Counted from the stretch's first letter, positions 27,001-42,000 are shown. The stretch is DNA of 64,000 nucleotides from Panopea generosa (GCA_029582155.1 CM055905.1:67353618-67417617); one strand, 5' to 3'. Translations and numbers: made by a program. The notes: generated from the sequence alone by a model not told the origin.

Positions 27001-30000
27001 TGATAACTACTGTGTGTTCCAAAAATATATAGAGAGAATACCATGTAAGTGTCTAAAATTTATCAACTTTATCAGGCGAGGATTGCCGAACCTGATAAAG
27101 TTGATAATATTTGACACTAACGTGGTATTCTATTTATCATGCCAATATTTCTGTTTCGTTTTTATTCATTTTAAGTAAGATTAAAAGTAGTTCCGCCCAG
27201 GTCAAAATGTATTATTATACATAATGACGTCATGTGTCTGATAATGACGTCATGTGTCTGATAAACTTGCATTGACCTGATAAACCTATGTTTATCAGGC
27301 AGGCAGTTTATCAACAGAGAAGAATCCATTGACATGATAAAATACATACAGATCTGTCATAACAATAACGAATTCAGATATAACCTTATATCAATTTTTG
27401 TCTATGTAATAGTATTTGCACATGAAGTTAAGGTGGATGATACCATCTTGAAATAATCATTATTTGTCACAGATGGTATGCTACTGTTCTCTACATAAAC
27501 TTATAAGAGGATAGTTCGTGTTAACTATCTTACATCACACAATTTTATTATATATCAGAATAGTCCTTGTTCGGATGAGATGAGTATAGGGTCATCTGTT
27601 AATAGAGGTGTTGGTTTAGAACCATATTTACCAAAACGATTGAGGCGCTTGTATGAGAGGCTCGACCAGGGGTTTCAATAGATATGAAAATATGTAGGCA
27701 ACTGCAAAACTAAATGTATGCACATCGTCTCGTTTGATTACATTAAGACGGGAAAAGAGCGAGGTTGGGTGCACCTGTAAACCAGGTTAAAGTTTGTTTC
27801 CGGCTTCTACCCGTTTAAGGCGTTGGCACATGTTGTCACGTTGTTTAATAAGTCAAATATTAAAATCGTTTATGATGCCGCACTGTTGTGCCATATGACT
27901 CATACCACTTTAGTAAGGCAGATATTTCTTAATCTTATTTCTGCTATTGGTGTGCCTTTGCTCTAAGTAGAATATTACTATTATACGTCTCATAATTAAT
28001 TTTGTACTGTACTACATATAGACAAATGCACTTCTGGAACACATAACACATTACCAATGGTTTAAAAGTGCTTTGTTTCTATAGATAGTCCTCTGTTGGT
28101 TCAAATATGCAGAACACCATGGTTATAACCAGCTAGCTTTCCTTCACACAATTTCGATGGTTTGATGGTACTCCATTCATTTTTGACGTTTCCGCCTATT
28201 TGTTGCTACTACGCATGATTAAACAGTTAATGATTCATCAAACGGTACCCAATGTCGTTCAACCATGGAAGAACTTATGAAAAAATGCCATTGTTCGTTC
28301 TCATATGTACATGGAAATATGACAATTTTATGCATTTTCAACAAAAATAATGTCCAACCGATTTACACAGCTCTGATTTCTTGAGCACAAGAATCTTGCT
28401 ACCGTCATGCGAGAAAGGTAATTCTTACGTGAGACCTTATATCAATACAACTGCACTGCAATACTTGTAGTTGGTATTTCAATGTTATGGTTTAAACTTA
28501 TCCAGACAATCCGAGAGCTTTTTCTTTTGACGAATTAGCATTTTTTGTACTATATTAATTTTGTTATATCACTTTAAAATTATGAAGTCAATCCGAGAGC
28601 TTTTGTTAAATGGAGCTTTTATTGTATATATTTAAAGTCATCACTTGTATAAAAATATAAAGGCAGTCCGAAAACTTTTCATTGAAGAATGGAGCTTTTG
28701 TAATATGTTTTTAAAATACTTACTGATCCTAAGCATTATGTTGAATTATTACTCCGCCAATTAAACACACCTACACCATTTCAGCACATGGCACACGATG
28801 TTTCACTGTCAGTGACTGTGGGGATAGTAGATCATGGACATGTAAATTTGGAAGATGCAAATGTAAAGCAAATTATAAATTACTGAATAGTATTTGTAAG
28901 CCAAGTAAGTATTGAAACACATTACAGGGTTGGTTGCATTAGATTACAGTAACGGTCATTGGGTTAAACTTTAGGATATTTTACAGATTTGTCTTCTTGT
29001 TTATTGTGTATCATATATTATTCTATGCCTGAAAGTGTATAGCCAATCAGCTACCCCAGGTTTTATCACGTGACCATACAGTATGTAGAAGTTTATTGGA
29101 TCCAATAACTTTTTATTGTATAGTTCATACTCCAAGATGGCGTCTTAAATAGAAAAGAAATAAATTTAGGATATATTTCAACGATAAAAACAAACAGCCG
29201 ACAAAATGTTCCGCATGACGATGACGTTGAGAAAATCCGAATATCTTCACTGCAACTTCCTTCGTCTGCTGCTTTGAACTCAATGTTTATTTACTTGATT
29301 TTTATTTACTCTTTTGATAATTTTTTTTCAGATTGAGGTATATAATAAAAATATCATTTTACAGTGTTTTGTACAATATGGAAAAATATTGCACTTGTAC
29401 GTATTGTGGTGAAAACCATATTGGACTCGGCGCCGTAATTGTACAAAACACTGTAAAATAACCTTTTATAATTGTTAAAGTCGTTGGGTTAAACATGAAA
29501 ATATTTACAGATTTGTCTTTTGTTTGATGTTTATCATATACTATTGTTACGGTCGTAGAGTTAAACATAAACATTTTTACACATTTTCTTTCTTGTTTGT
29601 TGTGTATCATATATTATTGTTACGGTCATTGGGTGAAACATAAAAATGTTATATAGATTTTCCTTCTTGTTTGGTATTATTGCTACTGTCGTACGGTTAA
29701 ACATAAAAATGTTTTACAAATTTTCCTTCTTGTATTATTGCTACTGTCGTACGGTTAAACATAAAAATGTTTTACAGGTTTTCCTTCTTGTTTGTTATGT
29801 ATCATATATTATTGTTACGGTAATTGGGTTAAATATAAAAATGTTATACAGATTTTTCTTCTTGTTTTTGTATTATTGCTACGGTCGTACGGTTAAACAT
29901 AAACATGTTTTACAGATTTTCCTTCATGTTTGATGTGTATCATATATTATTGTTACGGTCATTGGGTTAAACATGAAACTATTTTACAGAAGATTTGTCT

Positions 30001-33000
30001 TCTTATTTGTTGTGTTTCATATATAATTATTACGACCATTGGGTTAAACATGAAACTATTTTACAGATATGTCTTCTTGTTTGTTGTGTATCATATATTT
30101 TTGTTACGGTCATTGGGTTAAACTTATTTGTTTTTTTACAGATTTGTCTTCTTGTTTGTTGTGTATCATATATTATCGTTACGGTCATTTTGGGATCCTA
30201 ACGACCCGTTATAAATATCAAATCCCATATCTCGATTTCAGAACTTAAAATGGTTATCGTATTTCCTAAAATAACAATGAAAACTACAGATGATCTTGTT
30301 ATGGTATTGTATACCTATATACAAAAATCTGCACCCTTATGTTAAATCCTCTTTGATGGACCATGTCTCAAATGTTATGACTAAAAATGCTCCAGTTTTA
30401 AATAGTAAAAGCTCTGTAAACTATACATGAGAAAATGGCATATTTCCTGTTTCTTATAGCACTCCTATGTAACGATCTATGTTCCCTCTTCATCTCATTG
30501 AGATAATTCATACTAATTATGGACAAAATTGGCTTGTCGGTTTGCGAAAATTAATATTTACTTAAACTGATAAATTCCTCCCCACTCCTCCTGACGAGAC
30601 AACCATAGGTGATACGTCAAGCAAATACCAAAGCTATAGACTTTGTAGTTTCGGAGAAGAGGACTTTTTTAATTTTGGATAAAACACTGTTAAACCTTTG
30701 TGGCCTAGTAAAATGTGGTCTCAACGTCATGACTTGCTATGATCAATTAGAAAGCGAGTTTCACATAAAAAGTTTAAAACTGTTTTTTACGGAAAATCAG
30801 TAAAGCAGTTTCAGAGAGGATTTAGTCTATCCCAGCCCAGAACCTGATATTTCCCGATTCAGGTCTATTAACCGCCAATGAAAAAGCAGGGAATTCTATT
30901 CCTGTCCCACACTTTGTAGCAATTGAAAGCTTACTAAACTGTGACATCATCGAACTTTCAGTTGAAGCAACTGGCCAATCAACGTACTCAAATGCAGCTT
31001 TCCCAACAATGCTACTTAACTCTTAACGGACTCAGTCGGGAGAGCTTTAAAATTTATATTGTTTATGTACGATGACTGCATAGAAGACAATGTAAAACTC
31101 CATATCTTTAAAGAGAGTCTGTCAATATTCTGTCAATCAAATTATGTAACAATAAAATTGAACGTTTTTGTTTTTAAAGACATTGATCAGCAATCAAAAT
31201 CTTGTTTAAGAGCAATATAAATCAAGATTAGCGTTTACAACTGGAAAGGTATTTATCACTTACAAGTATGTAAATAATGTAATTTCAGAAACCTGTTCAG
31301 CACCAAAAACAAGTGGCCGCATAGGTCAATGGGACAAGAAAGAACTATACTATCCAGGAAATATTGTGACAATAACATGTCAAAATGGCTACAAAATAAT
31401 TGGAGGGTCTAAACTTACTTGTGAAGGCGAACAATGGTCACACAGTGGAACATGTGAATATGGTAAACATGAAAACTGCTTATTCGGGTAGAAGAAAATA
31501 ATTCAATATTGTATGATACTGGTATAATAACATTAAAAAAACTTTTCATTCATTTTATTGGTGTTGCCTAGACCTGATGGCTGGAGTTTCATGAGTGATC
31601 TACAATTTGTAGGTCTAATAGTAATATGCATACAACATTACCTTCATCCATGTCCAACCTTACATAATCTGCCAAATGGATGGACACGTTTCATTTGAAA
31701 AGTCACTTCTGAATTCTGACTGAACTATATATAACAAATTGTTTTCTTTGAAGTAATTCAACTTACTCACAGACAATATTTCAAATATCTTAGACACAAA
31801 ACTTAATATTGAAACGAGGCGGCAATTACAAGCTTAGGTTTCATCATTTTTCTTAGAAAGGAAAACAACTTTGGCTACCTTAAGGCTCAACCGGGAACCC
31901 ATCACCTTGAATTAAAACAGATTGACAATATGGGCCAGAGGACTGGCAACAATATATGTGTACTGGACGCTGTTTAATCAGTCGCCATTTGTTTTTAATG
32001 AACACGTTATTACTGGTCAACTGGGACCCCATCACCTTGAATTAAAACAGATTGACTATATCGGTCAGAGGACTAGCAACAATATATGTGTACTGGAAGC
32101 TGTTTAATCAGTCGCCATTTATTTTAAATAAACATGTTATTACTGGTCAAATCAGAAATAAAAAACGGTACATCGTAATTCACAAAAATATAGTTGCTGA
32201 CACTGGAAAAGCTTCCAATAAAGCTGCACCTAATATTATTGATGGGCAAACCCTGATTACTGATCACGTGATGTCATTATCTCCTTTAAAATTACTTCTG
32301 AAATAACTCCTATTAGCTTTATTAACTGAATTATCTGAAAAGAAAGCTATTCAATGACATATAATTGTTAACCTATTTGTTTTCGCTGTAGAAACAAATG
32401 CATTCCTGTCTAATGGAGCATGCTACTCGGCAAACAGAAAATTGTTAACGATGAAGTATATTTTGGTGTAGTTTAACGTTACAGATTGATATTTGTTTGT
32501 ATGAATATTTAGTGTCATGTGATGTCATCGATGACAAACAGACGAAAAATTAATCAAACCACTCTTTCTGAGATCCTGGAAGGTTAGTTAGCACTCGAGT
32601 ACATCAATCTCCGCAGGTTACTGATAAATTTGAACGAAGAGACGAAAGTTAATGAGACTCAATGTTGTTCATCAATCATCATGGCATTGCTGGGATTCGA
32701 ATGAATGACCACTGGATTGATAGTAAAACGCGCTACTGACTGAGCTAACCGGACCCGACTCGTTACATTTATATATTGATAACAATTATACCTGAACTAT
32801 ACACTCGATCTGTTATTTCATTGTCCATCCGAATATATTGATACTTATACTCTCTAACCCAAATACATTTCAGTATTTAGAACCAAATGTTCAACAATAA
32901 ACGACTGTGCGGATCTAGCTGATGCGGTTTGTCAGAACGGACTGTGTGCCTGTCAAAGTGGTTTAAAACATATGGATGGGAAATGTGAGAAAGGTTAGTT

Positions 33001-36000
33001 TCATGATTTTGTAGTTTTATATCATTTCAATGCTTCTGTTAATATAAAACATAATTTTGTATAACAAAGTGCGATAGTTGTAATTGTTCTATTGGAATAA
33101 AAACGAAATGTGTTTATTTTTGCAATAAATACGCGTGTTTATGTCTTATAATTATTTAAAAATACGAATATTCTGCATTGTAATCTCCATTCTGACTAGT
33201 TTAAGTTTTAAATGTCAATTATTGTATTGACCTCTGTCGGCTTATGTTTTATATGTCAATTCTTGTATTGACCTATGTCGGCTTATGTTTGATATGTCAG
33301 TTCTTGTATTGACCTATGTCAGTTCTTGTATTGACCTATGTCGGCTTATGTTTTATATGTCAATTCTTGTATTGACCTATGTCGGCCTATGTTTTATGTC
33401 AATTCTTGTATTAAACTCTGGCGGTTTAAATTTTATATGTCAATTTTTGTATTTACCTCTGGCGGTTTATGCTTTATATGTCAATTCTTGTATTAACCTC
33501 TTATATATCATGTTTGATACTGACTAATCTATGTTTTTTGTCTTATACGTTTTATACGTCCTAGTACATACTTATCCATGCTTTATTTTATATTTACATT
33601 CTAGCGTCGACTTGTCCTTGTTGTTGCTTTTAATTTTTTTTTGTCGATACGACAGTCCATGTTTATGATAAATAATCACTACTCGTCCATGTAAACGTTT
33701 TGTATTTTATTTCTAGTGCCGGTATCCCCATTCTTATTTCTTTATATTTAAGTTCTTGTAACAACTAGTTCATGCTTTTATATATTCTATAATGCAGTTC
33801 CAATGCCTACATGTTTGTTATATACACATTTCAGTTCTTGTGTCGACTAGTTCATGCTTTTATATATTCTACATTTCAGTTCCAATGCCTACATGTTTGT
33901 TATGTACACATTTCAGTTCTTGTATCGACTAGTTCATGCTTTTATATATTCTATATTTCAGTTCCAATGCCTACGTGTTTGTTATATACACATTTCAGTT
34001 CTTGTATCGACTAGTTTATGCTTTGATATATTCTATATTCCAGTTCCAATGCCTACATGTTTGTTATATACACATTTCAGTTCTTGGGAGTGAATGTATC
34101 AGTGATACCGATTGCCCAATGACGAACGTGCATTGTGAAAAACCATTTCGTACACATACTGGGAAATGCAACTGCAAACCAGGAACCAGATGCGGAAGTA
34201 TGTTTGCTTTTAGTTTTAATATCATTGTAATTTACACATAGTTTGCGGAAACAGTTTCATAGTGCGTACCTTTTACATTATGATTGTTTTTTCTTGATGT
34301 TAGACTTTGATATTAAACTATTAGATATTCTATTGATCTTTCGATCAATAAGGCAGTCAGTTAATTTAAATGAGAAGTGAAAACAACGGTTTAATTACAT
34401 TGTAACTATGATAAGCGAGATAATGTTTTAAATAGTAAAGTATTGAGTAAACGATACACACGCTAGACGTTCCATTATGGAGTAAAAAGAAGGTTTCTTT
34501 ATTTGTAAAGGTTTATGCATGAACATAAGCTTAAATTGAATATTACTTATAAACCGTCCTAGATTATCTTTTATTCAGAAACAGTTAAATATATTTAAAA
34601 AAATTATAAAATGTACACGAGTTCAAGAACTTGTCACAGTTGATAAATACCATCTACCATTTTGAAAACCAAGGATAAATTGTATCACGTGCGTGAAATT
34701 ATGCACAGTGACATTAGACATATTATTAAGTAGTTCTAGTAAAGGATGTGTATAGTCCCTATACACTCAAGCGAGATAAAAACGCAATACAGGAATATAT
34801 ATAAAAAACGCAACACAGGAATATATATAAAAACACAACACAGGAATATATATATAAAAACACAACACAGGGTTTAGAGGGCATTTACTTGGAAATGAAA
34901 AAACCTACACCAATGTAGGAGGTACCAAAATATCGCTAACATTGACAATCAATAATTACTGCATTATATGGATATCCACACTCGTTGCGTTTTCATATCT
35001 TTTCTTGTGTTGCGTTTCCATATCTCTATTTGTGTTGCGTTTACATATTTAGTTTTGCGTTGCGTTTTCATCTCTTCTTCTGTTGCGTTTTCATATCTCT
35101 TCTTGTGTTGCGTTTTCATATCTCTATTTGTGTTGCGTTTACATATCTAGTTTTGTGTTGTGTTTTCATATCTCTTCATGTGTTGCGTTTACATATCTCT
35201 TCTTGTGTTGCGTTTCATATCTCTTGAGTTTAGTTATAACAACACAAGTTAAATTAACAAAAGGCACATGTGTGTGTTTACTGATGAAGGGTTGTTCTGT
35301 CAAGGCATACCTAAAATAACTGATGCGTTCAGTCTGATTGGTTCAATATGCACCAACAGTGCAGCACACTAAAACTCTGTATTTATACTAGATTCAACGA
35401 TAATAGAACGTTTTGACACAGATGACACGCGCATGAAACGGGGACACGTATCGATATCACGTTTTCATACTTAGTATAACTATTTTAGAATAAAGGTGGT
35501 TTTAATTTTCTAGTCGAACAGTTCCAATGCAAAAACCAAAACTTCCAATAGAACAGATAGCTACACATGTATGTTCAATAAATATTCATACGCTTTGTTT
35601 TTGTAAATATTTAAAACCGGCTGTCAAAATTGATCACTGCATTTTCCGGCTGTTGAAATTGACAACTACGTTTCCCTAAAGAACGTCACGCCCCTCATCA
35701 GTAATACTACACTACTTAAACATTCCGCAAGAACCGCGTGTAAGGCAAATACTTAGCCAATAAAGCTCGTTAAATATGACATGGTTCGTCGTTGTAGAAA
35801 CTATCTAAATATAACTGCGGTTAAATAGAAGACCGTAACGTATTGATGCTGCTATTTTCTAATTGTGTTTATGTTAATGATTTAAGAAAGTGTTACTTTG
35901 CGAAAAGGTTTTTTATGGGGTGTAAAGTAAGATAATATACAATATTAATGTAATTTTATCCAATTACGTGTAAATAACACACAATAAAAGTAGTCCGGCA

Positions 36001-39000
36001 TACACAATGCGCATACTCAATTGATTGCTTGCAAATTAAGTAGTGTATTGAACGTTATGAATACGGGATGATCAAGTGTGAATATTGGAAACATGGGTAC
36101 ATGATATCATTAAATAATTCAAAATCAACATTTAATCATTATATTCAATAAAAAAAATGTGCAGTTCGATCGACAATGGTTTGTGTCATTCATGTTTGGT
36201 TTACTGTTGTTTAATACATAGATGTTCATTTTCTGTCTCGGTTATGTAAACTCTGAACTCGAGCTCTAAAACATAGTGCTTATTGGATGATTCTTCAACC
36301 GACTGCTTGTATCTAATTGTAACATTTTCTCGACCTACTTACTTGTCTTTTTGGTAAAGCAAATGTCAATTACCGAATGTGCATGTTCCCCTGTACCTAC
36401 AATGATACACATAGGAAGTTTTTATTTTTTCAGTATTAAACCTTAAAACTGTCTGCTCAGGTAGGGATTTATTAGTAGGAGTGGTCAATGTACAACACCT
36501 GTATTCTCCGCCTACTTATTATAATACAGTTTACTAAAATTAGACAATTATAGTCAACTGTGTCAAGTCTGTGGAGACTGTATGAGCACAGATGCTCACA
36601 ATTTTGAGTGCATAGACTCGCTAGCTCCTCCTTCGAATTTAAAATTTTTGGCAGTTGGATTGAAACTGTATATAGCAAACGTTTGATTTTTTGAAAATAT
36701 TTCATTGCCAATTACATTATGTATTAACTATAATCTACAAGTATACAAAATTAGAACCAAACCAGTGGTGACTTTTGAAAAAAAATAATTTGATTTGAAT
36801 CATATATATAATTGTATAAAACCTGTCCCTGAGCCATTTTGCGTCTTTTATATGGCAGTTGATGCTTAAACATGAGCACTCAGTACATCGGACACAATTA
36901 AGATCTGTATTTTACTTAAAATTGTTTTCGTACGCATGCCTGATTTTATGGTATACCATAGAGCCTGATATCAGGTATTTTAACCCAAAATGAAAAATGA
37001 GGGAATTCTATGCCTGTCCCACAATTCATAGCAATTGAACACTTACTAAACTGTGGCGTTATTCCAACTTTCAGTTGAATCAACTGACCAATCAACGTGC
37101 TTAAATGTAGCTTTCTCAACATTGCTATTTAACGGACCTAATCGGGTCTGTTCTACAGACTACCGTTTTTATTCTCATTTAATTCCGCGCAATATCATCC
37201 AACAACACGTTGTTATATTTTCAAAAATATATTAATATATATGCATGCTTATTTTGTATGAGAAAAACATTGAAACTCCCATGACTTGGGTTTGTCAAAT
37301 ATAAAAGCAGATTTGATATTGCAAGTATCTTGCAAAAATTGAGACGTTGAAAGAGGTTATTGGAACGTAACGCGATGCATTCTGGGAGTTATTGCTCGGA
37401 AATGTGTCATAAAACTGGTATATGGATAGTTACCATCAGCATAATGGACACACAATGGATACAAAAAAATGATTTATTACGAAAGTACGGGCATGGTGAC
37501 ATTATCTTAACATCGATGGACGCATTATACTTTAGAAATACGATTTTACCGATTTCCCGCCACACAAGACAGTCGAATATTGTAAATAAATAGTTATAAT
37601 TACTCGGATCTTTGAATTTATGATTTGTCTGCGTACACGAGGGGGCGTTTTCGTTGAATTTACTGTGGATCTTATAAAAGTAAGTAAGGTTATATTTTTT
37701 TTATTTTATATTATTTTTAGTATAATGTAAATGATTATAAAAACTGTTTTATCACACACAAGTAAGCAGGGCGACAGTGTCGTGGATAGAGTGTTGGCTG
37801 CTCACGTCTTAGGTTGCGGGTTCGAATTCAGCTCGACCCAATGCCTTTCAGGAAAACAACACTCTATACTGGTTCTACCCAGAATGCGGACCCAAGGGCG
37901 ACTTAAGCTTTTGCAACCTCGAGCTAAATGAATGAGTATACACTAAACTACATCGTTTGAAATTTGCTTTCTTTAATAAGTGTATTCACATTGAACAAAA
38001 TCAATACTTCTTTTTAACAATTTATAATACAAAAGAAGGATAATATGTTGGGGGAAGGCATACAACAAAAATGAAAACACTCAGTATAGTTCCTAACAAG
38101 GATGCTGACTCGAAAGCAGTTCATATAAGCTTTGAGCTTTCTGCGCATTCACGCTTATAAACCTTATATAAACTAGAACAATATACATATAAAGATAAAA
38201 CATAAAATTCGTGGAATAATTTCAATATAATATCGAGTCGACTGCGGAGAAACTCTAATCCTGCTATATTGGTTTCTGTTTTTGTAAACCATGTGACAAC
38301 CACATAACATAACGACTATTCATGCATAACACATAGATATCACTTTAAGCATGCTCCTCTCACTATTTGTTACCCTGTTATAATTCCAAATGTTAGTTTT
38401 CCCTGTTTACCAACTGTCATCATATTGTTAGAGTTAATTGGTGATGCTGAACAATGTAACACTGCTGCATCTGCATGATATAGTAATAATCCAACACCAC
38501 AGCAGTGGTCTAGTGGAAGAGGAAGTAGGCCAACATCTAAGGTTGGTATTTTAGTGAACTGTGGTAAAGAAACATAATCTGCCATTTGGTGTTATGTCGT
38601 CACAGTAGTGTTTGTTTTTTTTCGTTATTTCTTCATAAGGATTGATTTTAAAATTGAATCCAACAAAATATGCATTACTATTTATGTTTTGATAATATTT
38701 ATGAAAACAATTTTCCTCTTATCTAAGATATCGAATAAGGTCTAAAATTAAAATGTTCAGATACAAGTTTTGTTTAGTATTGTTTATCTATATTCCTGTA
38801 TCCAGTAGATCACACTCTAGATTCATTAATAGTGTTTACTTATATTCCTGTATCCAATATATCATTGGTAATGTTTACTTGTACTCCTGTATCCAATATA
38901 TCATTGATAGTGTTTACTTACATTCCTGTATCCAATATGTCATTGGTAGTGTTTACTTGTATTACTGTATCTAATATATTATTGGTAGTGTTTACTTGTA

Positions 39001-42000
39001 TTCCTGTATCCAATATATAATTGGTAGTGTTTACTTGTAGTCCTGTATCCAATATACCATTGGTAGGGGTTTTTTTTATTCCTGTATCCAATAACTCATT
39101 GGTAGTGGTTACTTGTATTCCTGTATCAAATATATAATTGGTAGTGTTAACTTATGTTTCTGTATCCAATATATCATTAGTAGAGTTAACTTGTATTCCT
39201 GTATCCAATATATCATTGGTAGTGGTTACTTGTATTCTTGTATCCAATATACCATTAGTAGGGTTTTTTTTATTCCTGTATCCAATAACTCATTGGTAGT
39301 GGTTACTTGTATTCCTGTATCAAATATATAATTGGTAGTGTTAACTTAAATTATGTTTCTGTATCCAATATATGATTGGTAGTGTTTACTTGTATTCCTG
39401 TATCCAATATATCATTGGTAGAGTTAACTTGTATTCCTGTATCCAATATATCATTGGTAGTGTTTACTTGTATTCCTGTATCCAATTTATCATTGGTAGT
39501 GTTAACTTATGTTTCTGTATCCAATATATCATTGGTAGTGTTTACTGGTATTCCTGTATCCAATATATCATTGGTAGAGTTAACTTGTATTCCTGTATCC
39601 AATATATCATTGGTAGTGTTTACTTGTATTCCTGTATCCAATATACCATTGGAAGTGTTAACTAGTATTCCTGTAACCAATATATCATTCCTGTATCCAA
39701 TATATCATTGGTAGTGTTTACTTGTATTCTTGTATCCAATATATCATTGGTAGTGTTTACTTGTATTCCTGTATCTAATATACCATTGGTAGTCTTTACT
39801 TGTATTCTTGTATCCAATATGTCATTGGTAGTGTTTACTTGTATTCCTGTAACCAATATATCATTCCTGTATCCAATATATCATTGATAGAGTTAACTTG
39901 TTTTCCTGTTTCAAATATTGGTAGTGTTTACTTGTATAACTGTATCTAATATATTATTGGTAGTGTTTACTTGTATTCCAGTATCCAATATATCATTGGT
40001 AGTGTTTACTTGTATTTCTGTATCCAATATACCATTGGTAGGGTTTTTTTTATTCCTGTATCCAAAAACTCATTGGTAGTGGTTACTTGTATTCCTGTAT
40101 CAAATATATAATTGGTAGTGTTAACTTATGTTTCTGTATCCAAAATATCATTGGTAGAGTTAACTTGTATTCCTGTATCCAATATATCATTGGTAGAGTT
40201 AACTTGTATTCCTGTATCCAATATATCATTGGTAGAGTTAACTTGTATTCCTGTATCCAATATATCATTGGTAGTGTTTACTTGTATTCCTGTATCCAAT
40301 ATACCATTGGTAGTTTTTTTTTATTCCTGTATCCAATAACTCATTGGTAGTGGTTACTTGTATTCCTATCAAATATATAATTGGTAGTGTTGACTTATGT
40401 TTCTGTATCCAATATATCATTGGTAGTCTTTACTTGTATTCCTGTATCCAATATATCATTGGTAGAGTTAACTTGTATTCCTGTATCCAATATATCATTG
40501 GTAGTGTTTACTTGTATTCCTATATCCAATATACCATTGGTAGAGTTTACTTGTATTACTGTAACCAATATATCATTCCTGTATCCAATATATCATTGGT
40601 AGTGTTTACTTGTATTTTTGTATCCAATATATCATTGGTAGTGTTTACTTGTATTCCTGTATTCAATATACCATTGGTATTCTTTACTTGTATTCTTGTA
40701 TCCAATATATAATTGGTAGTGTTTACTTGTGTTCCTGTAACCAATATATCATTCCTGTATCAAATATATCATTGGTAGAGTTAACTTGTTTTCCTGTTTC
40801 AAATATATCATTGGTAGTGTTTTCTTGTATAACTGTATCTAATATATTATTTGTAGTGTTTACTTGTATTCCTGTATCCAATATATCATTGGTAGTGCTT
40901 ACTTGTATCCCTGTATCCAATATACCATTGGTAGGGTTTTTTATTATTCCTGTATCCAAAAACTCATTGGTAGTGGTTACTTGTATTCCTGTATCAAATA
41001 TATAATTGGTAGTGTTAACTTATGTTTCTGTATCCAATATATCATTGGTAGAGTTAACTTGTATTCCTGTATCTAATATATCATTGATAGTGTTTACTTG
41101 TATTCCTGTATCCAATATATCATTGGTAGAGTTATCTTGTATTTCTGTATCCAATATATCATTGGTAGTGTTTACTTGTATTCCTATATCCAATATACCA
41201 TTGGTAGGGTTTTTTTATTCCTGTATCCAATAACTCATTGGTAGTGGTTACTTGTATTCCTGTATCAAATATATAATTGGTAGTGTTAACATATGTTTCT
41301 GTATCCAATATATCATTGGTAGTGTTTACTTGTATTCCTGTATCCAATATATCATTGGTAGAGTTAACTTGTATTCCTGCATCCAATATATCATTGGTAG
41401 TGTTAACTTGTATTCCTGTATCCAATATATCATTGGTAGAGTTAACTTGTAATCCTGTAACATATATATTATTGGTAGAGATTACTTGTATTCCTGTATC
41501 CAATATACCATTGGTAGAGTTAACTTGTATTCCTGTAACCAATATATCATTCCTGTATCCAATATATCATTGGTAGTGTTTACTTGTATACTTGTATCCA
41601 ATATATCATTGGTAGTGTTTACTTGTATTCCTGTATCCAATATATCATTGGTAGTGTTTACTTGTATTCTTGTATCCAATATATCATTGGTAGTGTTATC
41701 TTGTATTCCTGTATCCAATATACCATTGGTAGTCTTTACTTGTATTCTTGTATCCAATATATAATTGGTAGTGTTTACTTGTATAACTGTATACACATTA
41801 TCATTGGTTTGTTTACTAGTATTCCTGTATCCATTATATCATTGGTAGTGTTTACTTGTATTTCAGTATTGCCACGAGACTATGTGTTCATATTAACAAA
41901 GCATTCAGTTAAAACTTTATCTAAAAAATGTGAAATTTTAAATAATTTTATCTAAAAACCAGTGACCTATGTCCATTCATTTCCGACCATTACCTGATGA

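Noticed and set aside
38832-41955. Many ORFs up to 131 residues on both strands with 13-residue repeats
   Set aside because: They follow the 39-bp minisatellite unit in different frames, are broken by frameshifts between units, and lie inside an intron.
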